Notes: generated from the letters alone by a model not told the origin. DNA of 52,992 nt from Candidatus Aquabacterium excrementipullorum (GCA_019112875.1 DXIO01000095.1:1-52992), one strand, 5' to 3'. Positions 1-9,039 are shown, numbered from the stretch's first letter. Made by a program: numbers and translations.

Positions 1-1
1 G

Positions 2-919
2 GGCGGCACCTCCAGCTACGCGGCCGACATCAACGATGCGGGCCAGGTGGTGGGCCGTGCCGAGCGCGCCGATGGCGTGGTCCGCGCCTTCTCCACGGGC
101 CCTGGCGGCAACGGCATGACCGACCTGGGCGTCCTGAGCGGCTGCACCACCAGCGCGGCCACCGGCATCAACAATTCGGGGCAGATCGTGGGCTACTCGA
201 CCACCTCCACGACCTCGGGCGCGGTGACGCGCGCATTCTCGGCCTCGTCGGCTGGCGCGGCCCTGGTCAACCTGGGCTCCTTCTCCAACCCTCGGCCTCC
301 CTATGCGAGCTACAGCATGGCCCAGGGCCTGAATGACGCGGGCGTCGTCGTCGGCGTGGCTGTGGAGGGATGCAACTGCGCTGCTGCAGGCTTCACCAGC
401 CAGGTGGGCTCTTCTTACATCAGCTACGTGGGGGCCTTGAACAGGGCGGGCAATGGCAGCAGCGCGACGGCGATCAGTGCTTCCGGCCAGATCGTCGGCT
501 ACACCAACGGCTTCGCCAGTGGCGCACCCTACCGTGCCTTCGTCACGGGAGCCAATGGCGTGGGGGTCACCGATCTGGGTGTCTTGCTGGGCTCGGGACA
601 GAGCTATGCCAACGCGATCAACAGCCAAGGCCAGGTGGGCGGCTCCTTCATCCCGGACGGAGGGACGGGGCTGCATGGCTTCATCACGGGCTTGAACGGC
701 CTGAACCCGGTGGACATCAACACCCTGGTGGCCCCGAGCGCCGACTACTACTTCACCAGCGTGGTCGGCGTGAACGACGCCGGCCAGGTGCTGGCGCTGG
801 CCAGCAACAACCGCAGCTACCTGCTGAGCGTGGGCGTGGTGCCCGAGCCGGGCACCTGGGCGCTGATGGGGCTCGGCCTGATCGGTGTCGTTGCCGCCCG
901 CCGCAAGCGCCAGGGCTGA
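2..919 (+). CDS. PEP-CTERM protein with HAF-type repeats, 5' end missing
   Basis: The frame is open from base 2, so the start lies upstream of the window and 305 residues remain. The visible part is built of repeats of about 50 residues with the pattern A-x-x-IN-x-x-GQ(V/I)VG followed by AF and DLG, which is typical of extracellular HAF-repeat proteins. The C-terminus has the sorting signal of the exosortase system: VPEPGTWALMG, a hydrophobic stretch and the basic tail ARRKRQG. Such proteins are exported by Sec, processed by exosortase at the PEP motif and end up in the extracellular matrix or surface. No exosortase or eps genes are in this window, so processing would depend on genes elsewhere. 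The exact role is unknown. Confidence 0.85.
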   Translation, partial: GGTSSYAADINDAGQVVGRAERADGVVRAFSTGPGGNGMTDLGVLSGCTTSAATGINNSGQIVGYSTTSTTSGAVTRAFSASSAGAALVNLGSFSNPRPPYASYSMAQGLNDAGVVVGVAVEGCNCAAAGFTSQVGSSYISYVGALNRAGNGSSATAISASGQIVGYTNGFASGAPYRAFVTGANGVGVTDLGVLLGSGQSYANAINSQGQVGGSFIPDGGTGLHGFITGLNGLNPVDINTLVAPSADYYFTSVVGVNDAGQVLALASNNRSYLLSVGVVPEPGTWALMGLGLIGVVAARRKRQG

Positions 920-948
920 TCGCCGCTCGAGCCGGCTTCATTCAGACT

Positions 949-1614
949 TCAGGGCGCGGGCTTGCGCTCAAAGAAGTCGTCGGGCGACAGTTCGGTCGGG
1001 TAGACGTTCGGGTCGCTGTCCAGGGCGCTGGTGTACAGGCGCTGGCCATCGAGGTAGCGCAGTTCCTTGCTGGGCAGTTGCTCCACCGCCTTGTCCACGG
1101 GCAGGCCCTTGCCTTGGCCATTGCGGTGCAGCAGGAACTGCTTGGGGGTTTCGCTCAGCCAGCCAGCACGCGCATGGCTGGCCGTGAGCTGCCCGTTGCC
1201 CAGCGGTTTGGTCTGGATCTTGTCCACGGTGCGGCCCTGGTACTGCGTGGTGCCGTCGAAGGTCCATTGCACGGCAGGCAGGTGAAAGACCACGACCAGG
1301 CTGGCGGGCGTGCAGTCCTGTCCATCGTGGATCGCCTTGGCGTAGCGGGCCTCAAGCCCTGCGCCGGCCGGGCTGAGATCCACCAGATCGCGCGTGTAGA
1401 AGGCTTCGCCCAGCTGCTGGCAGCCGGATTCATAGTGGCCTGCGTAAGCGGCGGCGTGCGCGGCGGCGTGCGCGTTGGCTGCGGCAGGCGCGTTGGCGCC
1501 CGGGGCCGCGGTGCCCTGCGAGGATGTCTGCGCACAGGCGGTCAGCATGATGCACAGCGCCGCGCCCATCCAGAGGGCGGCGTTCGGATGCTTCAGGCGG
1601 GCGGAATGGGTCAT
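949..1614 (-). CDS. predicted lipoprotein of unknown function
   Basis: The 221-residue product starts MTHSARLKHPN and has a hydrophobic signal segment ending in the lipobox LTAC, so it is probably a lipid-anchored periplasmic or outer-membrane protein. After the Cys comes an Ala-rich low-complexity linker of about 30 residues, then a compact domain of about 150 residues with two further Cys (ESGCQQLGE and GQDCTPAS) that could form a disulfide. I chose the third possible ATG because it places a normal-length signal peptide before the lipobox. The frame also allows starts 33 and 60 bases further upstream, but neither has a clear ribosome site. I do not recognise the family. Confidence 0.75.
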   Translation of the reverse strand: MTHSARLKHPNAALWMGAALCIMLTACAQTSSQGTAAPGANAPAAANAHAAAHAAAYAGHYESGCQQLGEAFYTRDLVDLSPAGAGLEARYAKAIHDGQDCTPASLVVVFHLPAVQWTFDGTTQYQGRTVDKIQTKPLGNGQLTASHARAGWLSETPKQFLLHRNGQGKGLPVDKAVEQLPSKELRYLDGQRLYTSALDSDPNVYPTELSPDDFFERKPAP

Positions 1615-1772
1615 GGAGGATCGGTAGGTTGGTGCCGTCATGGTCGGATCAGCTTGGATGGGCAGTGTAGGCATGGGTTCCCGTCCATCCCATGGGTTCT
1701 ATCCCCAGCCCGGATAATGGGCCCCGTTGTCACCCTTTCAGACCCGGGGATGAACCCGGGCACCGCCCGCCC

Positions 1773-2435
1773 ATGATCCTGAACCGCCCGCTGCGGCAAC
1801 TGGCCCGCACCTTCCTGACCGGCCTGCTGGCCGCCCTGCCGCTGCTGGCCACCATCGGGGTCTTCGTGTGGCTGGTGCGGCTGCTGTACTCGTGGCTGGG
1901 GCCGCACAGCTTCGTGGGGCAGCTGTTCGTGGGGCTCGGCCTCGGCCTGGGCGGCTCGGAACTGCTGGGCTATGTGCTGGGCGTGCTGTTTTTCGCGGCG
2001 GCCGTGTTCGCGCTGGGCGTGCTGGTGCAGGCCGAGTTGCAGCGCGGCCTGGAGGCGGCGGTCAACGCGCTGATCGGCCGGATCCCGCTGGTGCGCAATG
2101 TGTACGACCTGGTCCGCAAGTTCGTGGACCTGCTCAGCCAGCGCGACACCGATGGCCTGACCTCGATGAGCGCCGTGTGGTGCCGTTTCGGCGGCGAGGG
2201 CGGGGTGATGGTGCTGGGCTTGCTGTCCACACCCGAGCCGATCGAGCTGGGCGGGCATCTGTACATGGGCGTGCTGGTGCCCACGGCGCCGGTGCCGGTG
2301 GGCGGCGGCCTGCTCTACGTGCCCAAGGACTGGGTGATCCCGGCCGATGTGGGCATGGATGCGGTCACCAGCATCTACGTGTCGATGGGCGTGACCTCGG
2401 CGCAGCACCTGCGCCGCCCGCCAACGGTGCTGTGA
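1773..2435 (+). CDS. DUF502 family membrane protein
   Basis: The 220-residue protein begins with a short basic stretch, then the hydrophobic segment typical of DUF502 (LARTFLTGLLAALPLL), a second hydrophobic segment near residues 55-90, and the family motif PLVRNVYDLVRKFVDLL. The C-terminal soluble half carries VPTAPVPVGGGLLYVP, also characteristic of the family. Function is unestablished; it is an inner-membrane protein. An upstream in-frame ATG at 1692 exists, but the extra 27 residues are hydrophilic and unlike the family, so the start at 1773 is preferred. A GATAAT hexamer about 55 bases upstream (1713) could be a -10 element. Confidence 0.85.
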   Translation: MILNRPLRQLARTFLTGLLAALPLLATIGVFVWLVRLLYSWLGPHSFVGQLFVGLGLGLGGSELLGYVLGVLFFAAAVFALGVLVQAELQRGLEAAVNALIGRIPLVRNVYDLVRKFVDLLSQRDTDGLTSMSAVWCRFGGEGGVMVLGLLSTPEPIELGGHLYMGVLVPTAPVPVGGGLLYVPKDWVIPADVGMDAVTSIYVSMGVTSAQHLRRPPTVL

Positions 2436-2451
2436 TCCCTCAGGCGCGACT

Positions 2452-3636
2452 TCAGGCGTAGACCCGGGTGCAGTCGCGCCCGTCGCTCTTGGCCTGGTAG
2501 AGCGCGCGGTCGGCCCGCTCGATGGCGGTGCGCACGTCGTCGCCGGGCTGGAACGCCATCATGCCGGCCGAGAAGGTGACGTGCAGCTCGGGCAGCTCCG
2601 GCACCAGCGGCGCGTGCATCAGCGACTTGCGGATGCGCTCGATGCTCAGCGAGCCGGCATCCGCCGGGGTGTCGGGCAGCATCAAGAGGAATTCCTCGCC
2701 GCCCCAGCGGGCCAGCACGTCGGTGTCGCGCAGCGTGTACAGCGAGATCTCGGCGAAGTGGCGCAGCACCTCGTCACCCGCGCCGTGGCCGTAGGTGTCG
2801 TTGATGCGCTTGAAGTGGTCCAGATCGAGCAGGCACAGGGTGAAAGGCTTGCCGGTGCGCTCCTGGCGCTTGATCTGCTGCTCCAGCACTTCCATCATGT
2901 GGCGGCGGTTGTACAGGCCGGTCAGCTCGTCGCGGATGGCCATGGCCTGGATGCGCTGCAACGCGCTTTCCAGTGCCTCTTTCTTGGCCTTGAGGTGGGC
3001 CCGCGTGGTGGCCATCTGCGCGCCCAGCACCGTCACCACGGGCAGGATGGTTGCCATCAGCACGAAGTGCACGATCTCCAGCGTGGCGCTGCCCGGGTAG
3101 ATCTGCGTGGTCAGCAGCATCGCGGCGGTCATCAGCACGACGCTGTAGATGTTGCTCAGCCGCCTTTCCCGCGGCGTGAGGTTGAAGATGCCGAACACCA
3201 GCACCAGGGCCAGCAGCATCATCAGTGCGCCGCGGAAGGGGTGGCAGATCAGGTAGGCGGCGGCCACCCAGGTCTGCGCGCCCAGGATCTGCAGCAGGCT
3301 CAGGGCCGGGTCGTCGAAGCGGCGGTTCAGGCCGGAGCGCAGCACGCCGTAGATCAGCGCCACCCAGGCCACCAGCGTGGCCTGCAGCCAGCGCGCCGGG
3401 CCCTCGGCGATCACGCCCTGGTACTGGGCGTATTCGGTGGCGCCGATGCACACCGCGAACACCAGCATGGCCGTGAGCGAGCGGCTGATGCGCAGGCGCT
3501 GCAGCGGGTCACGGCTCAGGACCAGATCCCCCAGAGCCGCCCAGGGCGTGCGCGGCCCGCCTGAGGCCGCGGGGGGCATCGGGCTGGGCGCGTCGGCAGT
3601 GGGGGCGGGGGGTGGTGGGGTCCGTGACGGATCCAT
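2452..3636 (-). CDS. membrane diguanylate cyclase (GGDEF domain)
   Basis: The 394-residue protein makes c-di-GMP from two GTP. It has a Pro-rich cytoplasmic start, about six hydrophobic segments between residues 35 and 195 acting as a membrane sensor, a short helical linker and a C-terminal GGDEF domain. The active-site motif reads GGEEF (about residues 312-316) and is catalytically competent in this family. The allosteric inhibitory site RxxD (RDTD) lies at the expected distance before it, so product feedback inhibition is likely. The start at 3636 gives MDPSRTPP; an earlier ATG at 3702 adds residues without a clear ribosome site. It lies downstream of the export cluster on the same strand, with a 97-base gap, so co-transcription is possible but unproven. 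Confidence 0.9.
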   Translation of the reverse strand: MDPSRTPPPPAPTADAPSPMPPAASGGPRTPWAALGDLVLSRDPLQRLRISRSLTAMLVFAVCIGATEYAQYQGVIAEGPARWLQATLVAWVALIYGVLRSGLNRRFDDPALSLLQILGAQTWVAAAYLICHPFRGALMMLLALVLVFGIFNLTPRERRLSNIYSVVLMTAAMLLTTQIYPGSATLEIVHFVLMATILPVVTVLGAQMATTRAHLKAKKEALESALQRIQAMAIRDELTGLYNRRHMMEVLEQQIKRQERTGKPFTLCLLDLDHFKRINDTYGHGAGDEVLRHFAEISLYTLRDTDVLARWGGEEFLLMLPDTPADAGSLSIERIRKSLMHAPLVPELPELHVTFSAGMMAFQPGDDVRTAIERADRALYQAKSDGRDCTRVYA

Positions 3637-3733
3637 GGTGGTGACGATGCTCTTCAACTTGGGCGCGCGCAGGTTATCGGGGTTTCCCGGCTTGGCCTGC
3701 ACGAAATCGCGCGGAGTCTGTCAAAAGTCTCGG

Positions 3734-5950
3734 TCAGGCGGGCGGCGCTTGCAAGGCCTGGGTTGGAGGGGTGTCGTCGCCACCGGGCCGGGCCGGGGCC
3801 GTGGCGGCCTTGGCGGCGGCCAGGCGCTGCTCGAACTCGGCCGCCTGCATCAGCTTGCCGCCCCACAGCATGTAGACCTCGTCGCCGGGGCTCAGGCTGT
3901 GCTGGCGGTGGGTGATGATGAAGCGGCCGCAGCCCAGCGCGTTGATCGATTGCTGCACGTGGTGCTCGGTGTCGAAATCCAGGTGGCTGGTGTATTCGTC
4001 CAGCAGCAAAAAGCGCGGTTTCTTGTACAGCGCGCGGGCCAGCAGCACGCGCTGCTTCTGCCCGCCCGACAGGGTGGCGCCCATGCCGCCCACCAGGGTC
4101 TGGTAGCCCATGGGCATGCGGGCGATGTCGTCGTGCACGCAGGCCAGCCGCGCGGCCTCGGCTACCTTTTCCGGGGTGGCCTCGGTGTCGTTCATCGCGA
4201 TGTTGTCGTAGATAGAGCAAGAAAACAGCTGGTCGTCCTGGAACACCGTGCCCAGCACCGAGCGGAAGGCTTCCGATCCCAGGCGGGCCATGGGCACCCC
4301 ATTGAGCAGCACTTCGCCGGTTTCGGGTTGCACTTGGCCCGACAGCACTTTCAACAAGGTGGATTTACCGCAGCCCGAGGGGCCCACCACGGCCACGGCC
4401 TGGCCGGTGCGCACCGTCAGGCTCACGTCGTCGAGCACGGGCTCTTCGCCAGCGGCATAACGGAAAGTGATGTTGCGCAGCTCCAGCGCCATGGGGCCGT
4501 CGCCATGCAGGCCGGCGGCGGCCTGGGCAGGCGAGGCGGCCTCGGGCTCGCTCAGCACGATGTCGGCCAGGCGCTCGCCCTGCAGCTTGAGCAGGCGCAG
4601 GCTGATCACGCGTTCGAGCAGTTCGCCCGTGCGCTGCAGGAACTGGCCCTTGTAGGCGATGAAGGCCACCATCATGCCGATGGAGAATTGCTCGTCGATG
4701 ATCATGCTGGCGGCCAGGAACAGCACGAGGGCCTGCTCCACCGCGCTGACCACGCCGTTGACGCCCTGGTAGAGCATGCTCACGCGCTGCTGCTTCACGG
4801 TGGCGTTGACCAGCGCCACCTGCTGGTTCATCCAGCCGCCCACGCGCCAGTTGGGCTTGGCGAAGAACTTGATGGCGGCCACGCCCCGCAGGGTCTCCAG
4901 CAGATAGGTCTGCGCGGTGGCTTCGCGCACGATGGTTTCCTCGGCCGCCTGCCGGTAGGGCTTGAACACGGCGAAGCGCACGATGACCTGGATCACGGCC
5001 ACGGCCAGCACGATCAGCGCGAGCATGGGGCTGTACAGGAACATCAGGCCCAGCGTGACGATGCTGACCACGCCATCGAGCACGGCCTCGATCAGGTGGT
5101 TGGTGATGGTGTCCTGGATCTGGTGCACCGAGCCGAAGCGCGAGAGCACATCGCCCGTGTGGCGCTTGTCGAAGTAGGACAGCGGCAGCTTGAGCATGTA
5201 GCGGAACACATTGGCGCTGGAGGACACGCGCCACGACAGGCTGGCGCCCAGCACCACCCAGGTGCGCAGCAGCTTGGTGCCCAGCGACATCGCGGCCAGC
5301 AAAAACGTGGCCAAAGCCAGCACCGCCAGCAGCGGCGCGTCGCGCGTCACGACCACGTCGTCGATGATCCACTGGCTGAGCATCGGCATCAGGATCGCGA
5401 AGATCTCCAGCACGATGGACAGCAGCGCCATCTGCCCGAAGGCGCGCCACAGGCCGCGCTGACCGGTGAAGAGCACGCGCAGGTCGAACGGGGTCTTGTC
5501 TTCCTTTTTCTGGAAGGCGGCACTGGGGCTGAGTTCCAGCGCCACGCCGGTGAAGTGCGGGCTCACCTCCTTCATGGTGAGCGTGCGCTCGCCCAGGGCC
5601 GGGTCATGGATGGTGATGCGCTGGGCATCGGCCTTCACGAGCACGACGAAGTGGTTCAGGTCCCAGTGCAGGATGCAGGGCACTTGCAGCTGCGGCAGCT
5701 CGTCGAGCTCCAGCCGCACGGCGCGGTTGGCGAAGCCCAGCTGCTCGGCGATCTCCATCAGGCGCGCCAGCGTGGCCCCGCGTGATGAGAGTTCGAAGCG
5801 GCGGCGCAGCGTGAGCAGGTCCGTGTCATGCCCGTGGGTGCTGGCGATCATGGCCAGGCAGGCCAGGCCGCACTCGGCCGCCTCGGACTGCAGGATCAGC
5901 GGCACGCGCTTGCGCGGCCACAGGGACAGCAGGTTGTGGGTGGCGGCCAT
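3734..5950 (-). CDS. C39-peptidase ABC exporter for double-glycine leader peptides
   Basis: This 738-residue inner-membrane protein both cleaves the leader of a precursor peptide and pumps the mature peptide out. The N-terminal C39 cysteine peptidase has the expected Q21 and C27 (QSEAAECGLACLAM), H100 (LNHFVVL) and D116 (HDPALG), so the catalytic residues are intact. An ABC membrane domain covers about residues 165-450. The ATPase domain has Walker A GPSGCGKST (523-531), signature LSGGQKQR (627-634), Walker B LLLDE (648-652) and H-loop H681. The architecture matches the CvaB/RaxB bacteriocin-exporter group. One base separates its start from the stop of the HlyD gene upstream. The likely substrates are the VSGG-leader peptides in this window. 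Confidence 0.95.
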   Translation of the reverse strand: MAATHNLLSLWPRKRVPLILQSEAAECGLACLAMIASTHGHDTDLLTLRRRFELSSRGATLARLMEIAEQLGFANRAVRLELDELPQLQVPCILHWDLNHFVVLVKADAQRITIHDPALGERTLTMKEVSPHFTGVALELSPSAAFQKKEDKTPFDLRVLFTGQRGLWRAFGQMALLSIVLEIFAILMPMLSQWIIDDVVVTRDAPLLAVLALATFLLAAMSLGTKLLRTWVVLGASLSWRVSSSANVFRYMLKLPLSYFDKRHTGDVLSRFGSVHQIQDTITNHLIEAVLDGVVSIVTLGLMFLYSPMLALIVLAVAVIQVIVRFAVFKPYRQAAEETIVREATAQTYLLETLRGVAAIKFFAKPNWRVGGWMNQQVALVNATVKQQRVSMLYQGVNGVVSAVEQALVLFLAASMIIDEQFSIGMMVAFIAYKGQFLQRTGELLERVISLRLLKLQGERLADIVLSEPEAASPAQAAAGLHGDGPMALELRNITFRYAAGEEPVLDDVSLTVRTGQAVAVVGPSGCGKSTLLKVLSGQVQPETGEVLLNGVPMARLGSEAFRSVLGTVFQDDQLFSCSIYDNIAMNDTEATPEKVAEAARLACVHDDIARMPMGYQTLVGGMGATLSGGQKQRVLLARALYKKPRFLLLDEYTSHLDFDTEHHVQQSINALGCGRFIITHRQHSLSPGDEVYMLWGGKLMQAAEFEQRLAAAKAATAPARPGGDDTPPTQALQAPPA

Positions 5951-5951
5951 G

Positions 5952-7229
5952 TCAGAGCTTCCCGGAGAAGGCGAAGAGCGGATCGAGCATCCAGCGGATC
6001 AGGCGCCGGCGGTCGATCTCGATGTCGGCCGTGAGCGTGTGGCCGGGGCGCAGCGCGATGTCGGTGTCGTAGGCGCGCACGCGGGGCTGTTCCAGGGCCA
6101 CGCGCACCATGAAGATGGCGCGGCGGTCCGATGTGCCTTGCGCTGTCGTCGTGCTGGCGCTGCTGGGCACCGAACTGGTCACGTCCGTCTGCGAGATGGC
6201 GCGCACGGTGCCGCGGTATTGGCCGAAGCGCTGGTAGGGGAAGGCGTCGTAACTGATGCGCACGCCCTGGCCCGTCTTGATGAAGCCCATCGCGGTGCTG
6301 GGCACGTAGAGCACGGCCTCCATCTGCGTGCTGGCCGGCACGACCGAGGCCAGCACGTTGCCGGCGGCCACGCTCTGACCTGGCGTGGCCAGCAGGCCGG
6401 AGACGATGCCGTCCACCGGGGCCTTGAGCAGGGTGATGCGGGTGCCGCGGCGCTGCACGGCTTCTTGCTGCAGGTTGAGCAGGTCGCGGTCGAGTGTGGC
6501 GCGGTCCACGCGGTGCTGGGCGCGGATGCGGTTGCGTTCATCCTGCGCCTGGGCCAGTTCGGCCTCGGTGGCGCTGCGCTGGCGCTTGAGCGTCTGCAAC
6601 TGGCCGGTCTGGCCCAGCAGGGTCTGGCGCTGCTGCTCGTACTGCAGCTCGGAGATGATGCGGTCGGCCAGCAGGGGCTTGAGCTGGTCCAGCAGCTTGG
6701 CCGATGACGCGATCTGTTGTTCCTGCAGGCGGATCTCTTCGCCGCTGGTGATCAGGTCGCGGCGGGCCTGGGCGATGCGCTGGTCCAGCGAGGCCAGCGA
6801 GGCGGTGTGGGCCTGGGCCTGCGCCTCGGTCTGCGCCACGACCTGCTCGCGCTGGCCTTCGAGGTTCTTTTCCAGCAGGGCCTGGGTGTTGCCCGCGTCG
6901 GTGTAGCGCTCGCTGCCGATCTCCGCGATCACGTCGCCCGCCTTGACGGTGTCGCCCTCGGCCACCAGCACGCGCTTGACGATGCCGGCCTCGGGCGGCA
7001 CGACCATGGCCACGCCCTCGCGCGCCTGCACCACGCCCTGCACGCGCTCCTTCTTGGTGTACGAGCCGAAGACCAGCACGCCCAGCACCAGCAGCGCCAG
7101 GATCACGAAGAAGGCGGTGAGGCGGTTGGCGCCGACGGGGCGGATGTCCACCGAGGCGCCGGAGGCGGTGTCCGAGCGCGCGGCCAGCACCTCCTGGCGG
7201 AACAGCGATTGGGGATCGTCAGTGCTCAT
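5952..7229 (-). CDS. HlyD-family periplasmic adaptor (type I secretion)
   Basis: The 425-residue protein has a short cytoplasmic tail, one membrane anchor (about residues 37-56), a lipoyl/barrel-sandwich segment (VVPPEAGIVKRVLVAEGDTV), a long coiled-coil hairpin (about 115-260) and the second half of the barrel (KAPVDGIVSGLLATPGQSV). It links the ABC exporter in the inner membrane to the TolC-like channel. It lies between those two genes with gaps of 12 bases upstream and one base downstream, so the three are almost certainly one transcription unit. The family assignment is secure; the cargo is inferred from the neighbouring peptide gene. Confidence 0.93.
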   Translation of the reverse strand: MSTDDPQSLFRQEVLAARSDTASGASVDIRPVGANRLTAFFVILALLVLGVLVFGSYTKKERVQGVVQAREGVAMVVPPEAGIVKRVLVAEGDTVKAGDVIAEIGSERYTDAGNTQALLEKNLEGQREQVVAQTEAQAQAHTASLASLDQRIAQARRDLITSGEEIRLQEQQIASSAKLLDQLKPLLADRIISELQYEQQRQTLLGQTGQLQTLKRQRSATEAELAQAQDERNRIRAQHRVDRATLDRDLLNLQQEAVQRRGTRITLLKAPVDGIVSGLLATPGQSVAAGNVLASVVPASTQMEAVLYVPSTAMGFIKTGQGVRISYDAFPYQRFGQYRGTVRAISQTDVTSSVPSSASTTTAQGTSDRRAIFMVRVALEQPRVRAYDTDIALRPGHTLTADIEIDRRRLIRWMLDPLFAFSGKL

Positions 7230-7241
7230 CGGTGTAGGCGT

Positions 7242-8732
7242 TCAAGGGGCATCGTCCATCAGGGGCACGAAAGGCGCGACGTGGGCCGCGTCCAGTTGAT
7301 CGAGCAGCGCCAGGATGTTGACCTGCGCCGCCAGCCCGCTGATGCGCGCGGTGACCAGGCTCTGGCGGGCGGTGTAGATCTGCTGCTGGGCGTTGAGCAG
7401 ATCGAGGTTGGTGCGCATGCCGGCCACGAAGGCCTTTCGCACGGCCTCGAAGGTGGCGCTGGCGCTGTGCTCGACCTCCTGCTGCACGGCGATCACGGCG
7501 TGGGCCTGGGCCAGGGTCTGGTAGGCATCGCGCAGGCTGGCCTCGACCTGGGCCTGGGCCTCGTCTTGCCGGGCCTGGGCCTGGGTGAGCAGCGCGGCGG
7601 CTTCGCGCACGCGGCCGTCTTGCTGGCCGCCGGTGAACAGCGGCCAGTTCAACTGCAGGCCCACGGTGCGCGAGGACGTGGTCTGCTCGTCGCTCAGGCC
7701 GTTGAACTGCTGCACCTGGCGGTTGTGTTCCAGCGTGGCCACGGCATCCACCGTGGGTTGCCAGCGCTCGGCCTGGCGGGCACGGGCGATCTCGGTGGCG
7801 GCGCGTGCTTGCGCATCGCTTTCCTGGCGCTGGGGGTTGCGGTTGGCGGCCATGGCCAGGGCTTCGGCCAGCGAGGGCACGGCTTCGGGCAGGGCCGCAT
7901 CGCCGGGGCGCAGGCCCGTGGGCATCAGCGCGCCCTGGCCGGCCAGGCGCTCGACCACCAGGCGCTGCGAGGCCAGGCGGGTGGACAGATCCTGCACCGA
8001 GGCGCGGCTCTGGTCGACGCGGGTGCGGGTTTCGAGCAGGTCGAGCACGGTGCCGGCGCCGGCCTGCAGGCGGCGGTCGTTGATGCGCTGTTGTTCTTCC
8101 AGCAGCGATTGCTGCGCCTGCGTGAGGCGGCGTTGCTCGGCGGCCTCCACGGCGTTCAGGTAGGCCAGGCTCAGATCCTGGGCCACGCTGCTGCGGGTGA
8201 TGCGGGCCTGCCATTGCGCCTGTTCGGCCTGCTCGGCCTGGGCGCGGGCGCTGGCGCGGTCGGCGGCGCGCCACAGTGGCACGGTGGCGGTGAGCGAGGC
8301 GGCACGGGTGGGCGTGCTCACGTTCACGTCGTTGACGGTCTGGCGCGTGCGCAGCGCCGAGGCGGCGGCATCGACCCGGGGCATCCAGGCGGTGGCGCGG
8401 GCCTGGTCGCTCAGCGCCTGGGCCGCCAGGGTGGCGGCGTCGGCGGCGCGGTTGCCGGCGGCCTGCTGGGCGCGTGTCAGCAGCTCGGGCCAGCCCGTGA
8501 GGACGCCCTCGCGTGGTGCCGGGCGCGTCAGGGTGGTGTCCCAGCGCAACAGGGCGGGCTCAGCCGCTGCCTGGCCTGGGACGCCGGGTGCCGCCGTGGT
8601 GCGTTCCGCGGCGTACGCTGCGCAGACCAGCGCAAGCTGCCCCGCCAGGGTGAGCGCCGCGCGCAGGCGCCTTCGTGCCGCATGCGGTGCGGCAGGCAGG
8701 GGCGTGGCGAAAGAGCTCGGGGCGCAGGTCAC
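7242..8732 (-). CDS. TolC-family outer-membrane channel
   Basis: The 496-residue protein forms the outer-membrane and periplasmic tunnel of the exporter. It has a signal peptide (basic RRRLR, hydrophobic core, cleavage near AYAA), then two copies of the TolC helical repeat rich in Ala, Gln and Arg, including the typical end-of-repeat text LEEQQRINDRRLQAGAGT and AGMRTNLDLLNAQQQIY. I chose GTG at 8732 because the region before it is non-coding in character, contains a terminator hairpin, and the only in-frame ATG (8861) would add 43 residues ahead of the signal peptide. The start remains uncertain. Translation continues into hlyD and the ABC gene. Confidence 0.88.
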   Translation of the reverse strand: MTCAPSSFATPLPAAPHAARRRLRAALTLAGQLALVCAAYAAERTTAAPGVPGQAAAEPALLRWDTTLTRPAPREGVLTGWPELLTRAQQAAGNRAADAATLAAQALSDQARATAWMPRVDAAASALRTRQTVNDVNVSTPTRAASLTATVPLWRAADRASARAQAEQAEQAQWQARITRSSVAQDLSLAYLNAVEAAEQRRLTQAQQSLLEEQQRINDRRLQAGAGTVLDLLETRTRVDQSRASVQDLSTRLASQRLVVERLAGQGALMPTGLRPGDAALPEAVPSLAEALAMAANRNPQRQESDAQARAATEIARARQAERWQPTVDAVATLEHNRQVQQFNGLSDEQTTSSRTVGLQLNWPLFTGGQQDGRVREAAALLTQAQARQDEAQAQVEASLRDAYQTLAQAHAVIAVQQEVEHSASATFEAVRKAFVAGMRTNLDLLNAQQQIYTARQSLVTARISGLAAQVNILALLDQLDAAHVAPFVPLMDDAP

Positions 8733-8752
8733 GTGCTTGAACCGGACATGGC

Positions 8753-8779
8753 AAAACAAAGGCCGCTTGCGCGGCCCTT
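8753..8779 (-). terminator. hairpin terminator between peptide gene and tolC-like gene
   Basis: Read on the minus strand, the perfect 6-bp stem GGCCGC/GCGGCC (8761-8776) is followed directly by TTTGTTTT. This is a good rho-independent terminator placed 50 bases after the peptide stop and 20 bases before the exporter start. It would let the small peptide be made in excess over the exporter, with read-through or a separate promoter feeding the exporter genes. Confidence 0.75.
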
Positions 8780-8829
8780 GGATGCGGAGGTGGATGCCGC
8801 CGCGGTGGATGCGTGGTCCGCCGGGCGGA

Positions 8830-9039
8830 TCAGTTGTCCTGGGGAGGGGTGGTGGTGCCACCGCCGTTGCCGCCGCAGCCGCAGCTGGTGCAGGTGTTGG
8901 TCGACTTCTGGCCGGTCAGGATCAGCTTGAACAGGCCACCGAAGAAGCCCAGCACGTAGGGGATCGGGGCGCAGGGGTTGGTCAGGTTGAAGGTGCCACC
9001 GCTGACGGCGGAGATTTCATGGGATGACAGTTGGCGCAT
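8830..9039 (-). CDS. double-glycine leader precursor peptide (microcin/bacteriocin-like), 69 aa
   Basis: The leader MRQLSSHEISAVSGG fits the double-glycine consensus L-S-x-x-E-(I/V/L)-x-x-V-S-G-G recognised by C39 exporters, and cleavage would follow G15. The predicted 54-residue mature peptide has a hydrophobic middle (PYVLGFFGGLFKLIL), four Cys (one in TNPCAPIP and three in CTSCGCGG) and a Gly/Thr-rich hydrophilic tail GGNGGGTTTPPQDN. A ribosome site AGGAG sits 10 bases before the ATG. It is directly upstream of the tolC-hlyD-C39 exporter genes on the same strand. Export is strongly supported; an antibacterial or signalling role is inference. No immunity-type membrane protein is visible beside it. 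Confidence 0.88.
   Translation of the reverse strand: MRQLSSHEISAVSGGTFNLTNPCAPIPYVLGFFGGLFKLILTGQKSTNTCTSCGCGGNGGGTTTPPQDN

Noticed and set aside
3377-5785. An 802-codon open frame opposite the C39 exporter gene
   Set aside because: It is rich in His, Gln, Ala and Gly in low-complexity runs, as expected for the antisense of a GC-rich gene, and the exporter on the other strand has complete motifs.
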